This document shows, in pieces, positions 29,957 through 34,736 of a stretch of DNA of 34,736 bases. The notes beneath the pieces were generated by a model. That model was not told the origin of the DNA. It did no database searches and worked only from the letters and a program-made list of their open reading frames with translations. Where the stretch lies: assembly GCA_030643545.1 (NCBI GenBank), contig DAOWLE010000031.1, forward strand, positions 1 through 34,736. Reading direction: 5' to 3'. Position numbers and translations under genes: made by a program. How positions within the stretch are numbered: the stretch's first letter is position 1; each line of letters opens with the position of its first letter. The stretch comes from a bacterium. GTDB lineage: Bacteria; Patescibacteriota; Minisyncoccia; JAHIHE01; DAOWLE01.

Positions 29957-31165
29957 ATGAAAAAAATACAAGTTTCAATTTATAGTTTATTTTTTATTCT
30001 GCTGATAGGAATTGGCGGCGGTTTTTATTTTGGCCAGGAAGGAAATGTCCGCATTGTTGACAACGGAGAAAAAATCGTTATTAAAAAAGAAATTGGTCAG
30101 CCGAAAAATGTTGATTTCAGCGTTTTTTGGGATACTTGGGAAATTATTGAAGAAAAATATGTTGACCGTCCGGCTGATTATAATAAAATGGTTTACGGCG
30201 CTATTTCCGGCTTAGTTGATTCATTGGACGATCCTTATTCGGTTTTTATGGATCCTGAAGAAAGCAAAGAATTTATGGAAGATATGGAAGGAAGTTTTGA
30301 AGGAATCGGCGCCGAGATCGGCATTAGGAAAAATATTTTGACGATAATCGCTCCTTTGGAAGGAATGCCGGCGGAAAAAGCAGGATTAAAATCCGGAGAC
30401 AAAATTATTAAAATTGATGGAGAAACAACCATTGACATAACTTTGAGCGAAGCAGTGAGAAAAATTCGCGGCGAAAAAGGAACCGAAGTTGTTTTGACAA
30501 TTATGCGTGAAAATGCTGAAGAATCAAAAGAAATTAAAATTGTCCGTGGGCTGATAGATGTTAAAAGCGTTGAATGGGAAATGAAAAAAATTGATGAGAC
30601 AGAATTAGCTTATCTTAAAATCCGCCGTTTTAGCGAAGACACATTTCAGGAATTAAACAAAGCGGCCGGTGAAATTCTTTCTTCCTCGGCGAAAGGAATT
30701 GTTTTGGATTTGCGGAATAATCCGGGTGGATATTTAGATGTTGCTATAAAAGTTACCAGTATTTTTATTGACGGAAAAGAAGTAGTTGTTATTGAAGATT
30801 TTGGAAACGGCAAAAAGAAAGAATATAAATCATCTGGACGGGCAAAACTTGCCCATTTGCCGGTAGCTGTTTTAATAAATCAGGGTAGTGCCAGCGCCTC
30901 GGAAATTTTAGCCGGAGCATTAAGGGATATTAAAAAAGTAAAATTAGTCGGCGAAAAAACTTTTGGCAAGGGCTCTGTCCAGGAATTAGAAAGGTTGAAA
31001 GATAAATCTTCGGTTCGCTTGACCGTGGCAAAATGGCTCATTCCTTCAGGCCATTGCATTAACGAAGAAGGATTAAAACCGGACATAGAAGTTGAAATGA
31101 CAGATGAAGATATAGATAATGGAATTGACAAGCAATCAGAAGAAGCGATGAAGTTATTGAAGTAA
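29957..31165 (+). CDS. S41-family C-terminal processing peptidase
   Basis: A 402-residue secreted or membrane-anchored serine protease. N-terminal anchor helix (residues 6-26), helical lid, PDZ domain (about 110-200, with GIGAEIGIRKN and GMPAEKAGLKSGDKI) and S41 catalytic domain. Catalytic Ser313 in NQGSASASEI, Lys338 in TFGKGSVQ and Gln342 are all present. Family role: cleavage of protein tails or regulators at the cell surface. First gene of a likely operon with gatB (13 nt gap). Confidence 0.95.
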   Translation: MKKIQVSIYSLFFILLIGIGGGFYFGQEGNVRIVDNGEKIVIKKEIGQPKNVDFSVFWDTWEIIEEKYVDRPADYNKMVYGAISGLVDSLDDPYSVFMDPEESKEFMEDMEGSFEGIGAEIGIRKNILTIIAPLEGMPAEKAGLKSGDKIIKIDGETTIDITLSEAVRKIRGEKGTEVVLTIMRENAEESKEIKIVRGLIDVKSVEWEMKKIDETELAYLKIRRFSEDTFQELNKAAGEILSSSAKGIVLDLRNNPGGYLDVAIKVTSIFIDGKEVVVIEDFGNGKKKEYKSSGRAKLAHLPVAVLINQGSASASEILAGALRDIKKVKLVGEKTFGKGSVQELERLKDKSSVRLTVAKWLIPSGHCINEEGLKPDIEVEMTDEDIDNGIDKQSEEAMKLLK

Positions 31166-31178
31166 AAAATTTAAAATT

Positions 31179-32663
31179 ATGAAATATCGTCCAACTATCG
31201 GTATGGAAGTTCATGCCGAGTTGAAAACTAAATCAAAAATGTTTTGCGGATGCGCCAATAATTCCGATGAAAAAAATCCGAACACAAACATCTGTCCGAT
31301 TTGTACAGGCCAGCCCGGAACGCTTCCAGTAATTAATAAAAAAGCGGTTGAAAAAACGATTAAAGCCGGTTCGGCTTTAAATTGTAAAATTCTTAAAAAA
31401 GCTCATTTTGACAGAAAAAATTATTTCTATCCGGATTTGCCAAAAGGATATCAGATTTCACAATTTGACGAACCGTTTTGCGAGAATGGCTATTTGGAAA
31501 TTTCCGCCAACGGCGAGTCAGACAACAGCGGACAAAATTCAAAAAAGAAAATAAAAATCAGAAGAATTCATCTAGAGGAAGACGCCGGCAAATTAATCCA
31601 TCAAAAAGAAAACGGCTGTTCGTTGGCTGATTATAATCGCGCCGGAGTTCCTTTGATGGAATTAGTCACTGAACCGGATATTTCCTCATCTAAAGAAGCA
31701 AAAAAATTCTGTCAGGAGCTTCAATTGATTTTTCGTTATCTGGATATTTCTTACGCGGATATGGAAAAAGGGCAGATGCGCTGCGAAGTTAATATCAGCA
31801 TTTCACCGGAAAATGAAAATAAATTAGGAACAAGAACAGAAATAAAAAACTTAAATTCTTTTCGAGCGGTGGAGCGGGGGATTGAATATGAAATAAAAAG
31901 GCAGACAAAAGTTTTGGAAGCGGGCGATAAAGTTATTCAGGAAACAAGGGGCTGGGACGACGCGAGAGGAATTACCGTTTCCCAAAGGTCAAAAGAAGAA
32001 GCGCATGATTACCGTTATTTGCCGGAGCCGGATCTGCCGGCGGTTGAATCAAAAAATTTTAAATTTAAAATTTCCGAACTGCCTCAGCAAAAACGCGAGC
32101 GGTTTAACAAGCAATTTAAAATATCACCTTCAAATATAGAAACATTAATCAGCAATAAACATTTGTCTGAATATTTTGAACAGACAGTGAGTGAGCTTAG
32201 AGCTTGGATTCAGGCAAAAGAAAATATTTCAGAGAATGATTCGGAGAAATTAATTAAGCTTGCTGTCAATTACATAGTGACTGAATTGCAAAAATTATTT
32301 TATCAAACAAAAAGCAATGTTCAAAATTGCAAAATTACTCCAGAAAATTTTGCGGAATTTATCACTCTGATTTTTGAAGGAAAAATTTCTTCATCAGCTG
32401 CCCAGACAGTTCTGGCGGAAATGTTCAAATCCGGCGCTGATCCATCCCACATTATTAAAAAGGAAAATTTAAGCCAGGTAAGCGACGAAAAATTATTAAA
32501 TGAAACAGCAGAGAAAATTATCAAAGAAAATCCGCAAGCAGTGGAAGATTTTGGAAAAGGAAAAGAAAAATCACTCCAATTTTTAGTCGGGAAAATGATG
32601 GCCGCCACAAAAGGCAAAGCAAATCCGCAAATAGCCGGGGAAATTTTAAAAGGAAAAATGTAA
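31179..32663 (+). CDS. gatB: Aspartyl/glutamyl-tRNA amidotransferase subunit B
   Basis: A 494-residue kinase/tail-binding subunit of GatCAB, which amidates Glu-tRNA(Gln) and Asp-tRNA(Asn). N-terminal GMEVHAELKTKSKMFCGC with the zinc cysteines and CPICTGQPGTLP, then YYFYPDLPKGYQISQ, HLEEDAGK, DYNRAGVPLMELVTEP, TRTEIKNLNS, and the C-terminal YqeY-like helical domain (about 350-494). All cluster residues look intact. gatA and gatC are not in the window. The need for this enzyme agrees with an organism that lacks GlnRS. Confidence 0.97.
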   Translation: MKYRPTIGMEVHAELKTKSKMFCGCANNSDEKNPNTNICPICTGQPGTLPVINKKAVEKTIKAGSALNCKILKKAHFDRKNYFYPDLPKGYQISQFDEPFCENGYLEISANGESDNSGQNSKKKIKIRRIHLEEDAGKLIHQKENGCSLADYNRAGVPLMELVTEPDISSSKEAKKFCQELQLIFRYLDISYADMEKGQMRCEVNISISPENENKLGTRTEIKNLNSFRAVERGIEYEIKRQTKVLEAGDKVIQETRGWDDARGITVSQRSKEEAHDYRYLPEPDLPAVESKNFKFKISELPQQKRERFNKQFKISPSNIETLISNKHLSEYFEQTVSELRAWIQAKENISENDSEKLIKLAVNYIVTELQKLFYQTKSNVQNCKITPENFAEFITLIFEGKISSSAAQTVLAEMFKSGADPSHIIKKENLSQVSDEKLLNETAEKIIKENPQAVEDFGKGKEKSLQFLVGKMMAATKGKANPQIAGEILKGKM

Positions 32664-32693
32664 AAATAATAAATAATGACGAAAGGAACAATT

Positions 32694-33077
32694 ATGAAAA
32701 AAGATAAAATTCTTATTGTTGAAGACGAACCGTTTCTTCTTGATATGTATAAAATGAAATTCAAACAAGGCGGCTTTGAAGTTATTAGTGCCGCTGACGG
32801 AGAAGAGGCGATTAGAATCAGCAGGCGCGAAAAGCCCGATATTATTTTATTGGATATAATGATGCCAAAAATAGACGGCTTTGAAGTTTTGGAAAATCTT
32901 AAAAAAAATTCGCTTACTAAATCAATTCCTGTTCTTATTTTTAGTAATTTTTCCCAAAAGGAACAAAAAGAAAAAGGGATTGCTCTTGGAGCGGCTGACT
33001 ATTTTGTAAAAACAAATTATACGCCGGCTCAAGTTTTAGAAAAAGTAAAAAATATTTTAATAGAAAATAATAATTAA
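32694..33077 (+). CDS. Stand-alone response-regulator receiver protein (first)
   Basis: A 127-residue CheY-like receiver with no output domain. Acidic pocket VEDEP near residue 10, phospho-acceptor Asp in ILLDIMMPKIDGFE (about 53), Ser in IFSNFS, and Lys in YFVKTNYTP. The start at 32694 is preceded by AAAGGAAC; an earlier ATG at 32676 has no such site. It is 30 nt after gatB and 55 nt before a second receiver. No histidine kinase in the window. Likely acts by protein-protein contact, in type IV pili or polarity as for other single-domain receivers; this is inference. Confidence 0.9.
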   Translation: MKKDKILIVEDEPFLLDMYKMKFKQGGFEVISAADGEEAIRISRREKPDIILLDIMMPKIDGFEVLENLKKNSLTKSIPVLIFSNFSQKEQKEKGIALGAADYFVKTNYTPAQVLEKVKNILIENNN

Positions 33078-33125
33078 TACCCCCTTCTAACTCCCTCTAA
33101 TTTAGGGGGAGAGAAAGTGGGGGTA
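33078..33125. repeat. C/G-tract palindrome between the two receiver genes
   Basis: TACCCCC (33078-33084) pairs with GGGGGTA (33119-33125), with CTCCCTC...AGGGGGAG inside. The right end merges into the ribosome binding region TAGGATATT of the next gene. Same family as the in-frame repeat at 7158-7188. Confidence 0.7.
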
Positions 33126-33132
33126 GGATATT

Positions 33133-33516
33133 ATGAAAAACAAAAATAAAAAAGTGTTAATTATTGAAGACGATCCTTATATAGCTGATATGTACGCGAC
33201 AAAATTTAGAATGAATGAATACGAAATTAAATTAGCGAAAAACGGAGTAAAAGCATTCGATGAGCTTCAAAAAGAAAAACCAGATATTATTCTTTTAGAT
33301 TTATTGATGCCTGGAATGGATGGATATGAATTTTTAGAAAAAATTAAAAAAGAAAAAGAATTTAAAAACATTAAAGTGATTATTTTAACAAACCTTGGGC
33401 AAAAAAGGGAAATTGAAAGAGCATTAAAACTTGGCGCTAATGATTATATTGTTAAAGCGTATTTTACGCCGGAAGAAGTAGTGAGAAAAGTAGAAAAATT
33501 ATTAAATTGTTCCTAA
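33133..33516 (+). CDS. Stand-alone response-regulator receiver protein (second)
   Basis: A 127-residue CheY-like receiver, related to the preceding one. IEDDP near residue 12, phospho-acceptor Asp in ILLDLLMPGMDGYE, Thr in ILTNLG, Lys in YIVKAYFTP. No output domain. The YFTP/NYTP ending after the Lys is shared with the first receiver, so the pair probably arose by duplication. pyrG follows 9 nt later. Confidence 0.9.
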   Translation: MKNKNKKVLIIEDDPYIADMYATKFRMNEYEIKLAKNGVKAFDELQKEKPDIILLDLLMPGMDGYEFLEKIKKEKEFKNIKVIILTNLGQKREIERALKLGANDYIVKAYFTPEEVVRKVEKLLNCS

Positions 33517-33525
33517 GTTAAAATT

Positions 33526-34736
33526 ATGTCTAAATTTATTTTTGTCATTGGCGGAGTAATGTCTTCAGTCGGGAAAGGCATCGCCACTGCTTCAATTGGA
33601 AAAATTTTACAGAGCAAGGGCTATCGCGTTTGTATGATTAAATGCGATATGTATGTTAATGTTGACGCCGGGACAATCAGGCCGACTGAGCACGGCGAAG
33701 TTTTTGTCGGCGAAGACGGCATTGAAGCGGATCAGGATCTGGGAAATTACGAAAGATTTACCGGCATTCCTTCAACTCGCGACAATTATATAACCACCGG
33801 ACAAATCTATCAGACAGTTATTGAAAAAGAAAGAAATTTAGAATACGGCGGTGAGGATGTGGAAGTTGTTCCAGATATTCCCAATGAAATTATCAGAAGA
33901 ATAAAAGAAGCGGCAAGAAAAAATAAAGCGCAGATAACTATTATTGAAATCGGCGGAACAGTCGGCGAATACCAAAATTTATTATTTTTAGAAGCGGCAA
34001 GAATGATGCATTTAAAATCTCCGAAAGATGTTATTTTTACTTTAGTGAGTTATCTGCCGGTTCCAAATAAAGTGGGAGAAATGAAAACAAAACCGACTCA
34101 ATACGCAGCCCGTTCTTTAAATTCTGCCGGAATTCAGGCGGATTTTATTTTAGCCAGAGCGGAAAAATCTTTGGATAAAAAACGGAAAGAAAAATTGTCA
34201 ATTTTTTGCAGCGTGCCGGTGGAAAATATAATTTCCGCTCCGGACATTGATTCTATTTATGAAGTTCCGTTAATTTTTGAAGAAGAAAAATTAGGAGATA
34301 AAATACTTAAAAAATTTCATTTAAAGTTAGTTAAAAAAGATCTCAAAGATTGGGAGCAATTGGCAAAAAAAATAAAATCAATTAAACGAGAAGTTAAAAT
34401 TGCTGTTGTTGGAAAATATTTTGCCACTGGCAGTTTTATTTTATCTGATTCTTATATTTCAGTAATTGAAGCGATAAAGCATTCCTGCTGGGCAAATGAA
34501 GTTAAGCCAAAACTAATCTGGGTTGATTCGGAAAAATTTGAAGAAAATCCAAACGCAATAAAAAAATTAAGCAATTACGACGGAATAATTGTGCCCGGAG
34601 GATTTGGCGGACGCGGCGTTGAAGGAATTATTAAAACGATAAAATATGCCAGAGAAAATAAAATTCCGTTTTTGGGATTATGTTACGGAATGCAAATTGC
34701 CTGCATTGAGTACGCAAGAAATGTCTGTCAGATGCC
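33526..34736 (+). CDS. pyrG: CTP synthase, 5' part (runs off the right edge)
   Basis: About 403 residues of a usual ~540 are visible. It makes CTP from UTP, ATP and glutamine. The amidoligase domain begins IFVIGGVMSSVGKGI (P-loop; V-S-S-L in most homologues), then EHGEVFVGEDGIEADQDLG and IIEIGGTVGEYQN. The region around KTKPTQYAARSLNSAG replaces the more common TKPTQHSVRELRSIG. The glutaminase domain contains IIVPGGFGGRG and LGLCYGMQ with the nucleophilic Cys; the catalytic His-Glu pair would lie outside. The start is chosen at ATG 33526, 9 nt after the receiver stop. No frame breaks are seen. Confidence 0.95.
   Translation, partial: MSKFIFVIGGVMSSVGKGIATASIGKILQSKGYRVCMIKCDMYVNVDAGTIRPTEHGEVFVGEDGIEADQDLGNYERFTGIPSTRDNYITTGQIYQTVIEKERNLEYGGEDVEVVPDIPNEIIRRIKEAARKNKAQITIIEIGGTVGEYQNLLFLEAARMMHLKSPKDVIFTLVSYLPVPNKVGEMKTKPTQYAARSLNSAGIQADFILARAEKSLDKKRKEKLSIFCSVPVENIISAPDIDSIYEVPLIFEEEKLGDKILKKFHLKLVKKDLKDWEQLAKKIKSIKREVKIAVVGKYFATGSFILSDSYISVIEAIKHSCWANEVKPKLIWVDSEKFEENPNAIKKLSNYDGIIVPGGFGGRGVEGIIKTIKYARENKIPFLGLCYGMQIACIEYARNVCQM

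Noticed and set aside
32321-32764. 147-codon minus-strand ORF across the gatB end
   Set aside because: Antisense to conserved gatB coding sequence and the receiver start; no supporting signals.
1-34736. CRISPR array, integrase, insertion sequence or attachment site
   Set aside because: No direct-repeat/spacer series, transposase motif or integrase was found; the repeats present are palindromic or short and degenerate. The defence island has no visible mobility gene.

Overview
This 34.7-kb window is AT-rich, densely coding bacterial DNA that looks like a member of the Candidate Phyla Radiation (Patescibacteria, possibly a Parcubacteria-like lineage). The reasons are short intergenic gaps, compact versions of universal genes (dnaG, dnaX, secD, secF, gatB, pyrG, ymdB), a GtrA protein, many hypothetical proteins, and palindromic intergenic repeats of the 'GTCATTCCCG...CGGGAATGAC', 'TCCGCC...GGCGGA' and 'CCCCC...GGGGG' kinds. 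TGA serves as a stop, so the glycine-TGA code of Absconditabacteria/Gracilibacteria does not apply. The lineage is inferred from style and gene content, not from a phylogenetic marker.

Layout. 1-780: truncated minus-strand ABC-F ATPase gene with a long leader that looks like a leader-peptide attenuator. 781-2790: tRNA-Ile, tRNA-Ala and a thioredoxin/CcdA-type thiol transporter. 2791-3764: triplicated structured leader and a small TM-helix (MscS-related) protein. 3907-7846: redox block with a group A [FeFe] hydrogenase, an MBL-fold hydrolase, an undescribed 39-residue Cys/His microprotein with its own promoter and terminator, and a compact NuoF/HydB-like subunit. 7843-9760, minus strand: a MYG1-like DHH-type protein and an unrecognised protein with a possible nuclease motif. 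9928-10620: divergent promoters and an RRM RNA-binding protein with a long structured leader. 10741-13819: HD phosphohydrolase, a deoxyribosyltransferase-like protein, AlaX-type editing protein, a small membrane protein and a Wzz-like protein. 13899-25252: housekeeping genes dnaG, ymdB, tRNA-Glu, a conserved hypothetical, gtrA, dnaX, tRNA-Gln, mscS-like, secD, secF and ppsA, ended by a strong terminator. 25437-29879: a very AT-rich four-gene island with two DNA methyltransferases, a probable PD-(D/E)XK endonuclease and an AIPR-family protein. 29957-34736: S41 protease, gatB, two stand-alone receiver proteins and the 5' part of pyrG.

How the genes work together. The hydrogenase and the NuoF-like subunit suggest NAD(P)H- and ferredoxin-linked H2 metabolism in a fermentative cell, with ppsA working at the pyruvate/PEP node. 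The maturases HydEFG and a NuoE/HydC subunit are not in the window. The 25.4-29.9 kb island is best read as a restriction-modification system with two methyltransferases plus an AIPR protein, forming one defence operon. Most promoters recognised here carry a TGn extended -10, and several genes start immediately after a copy of the palindromic repeat.
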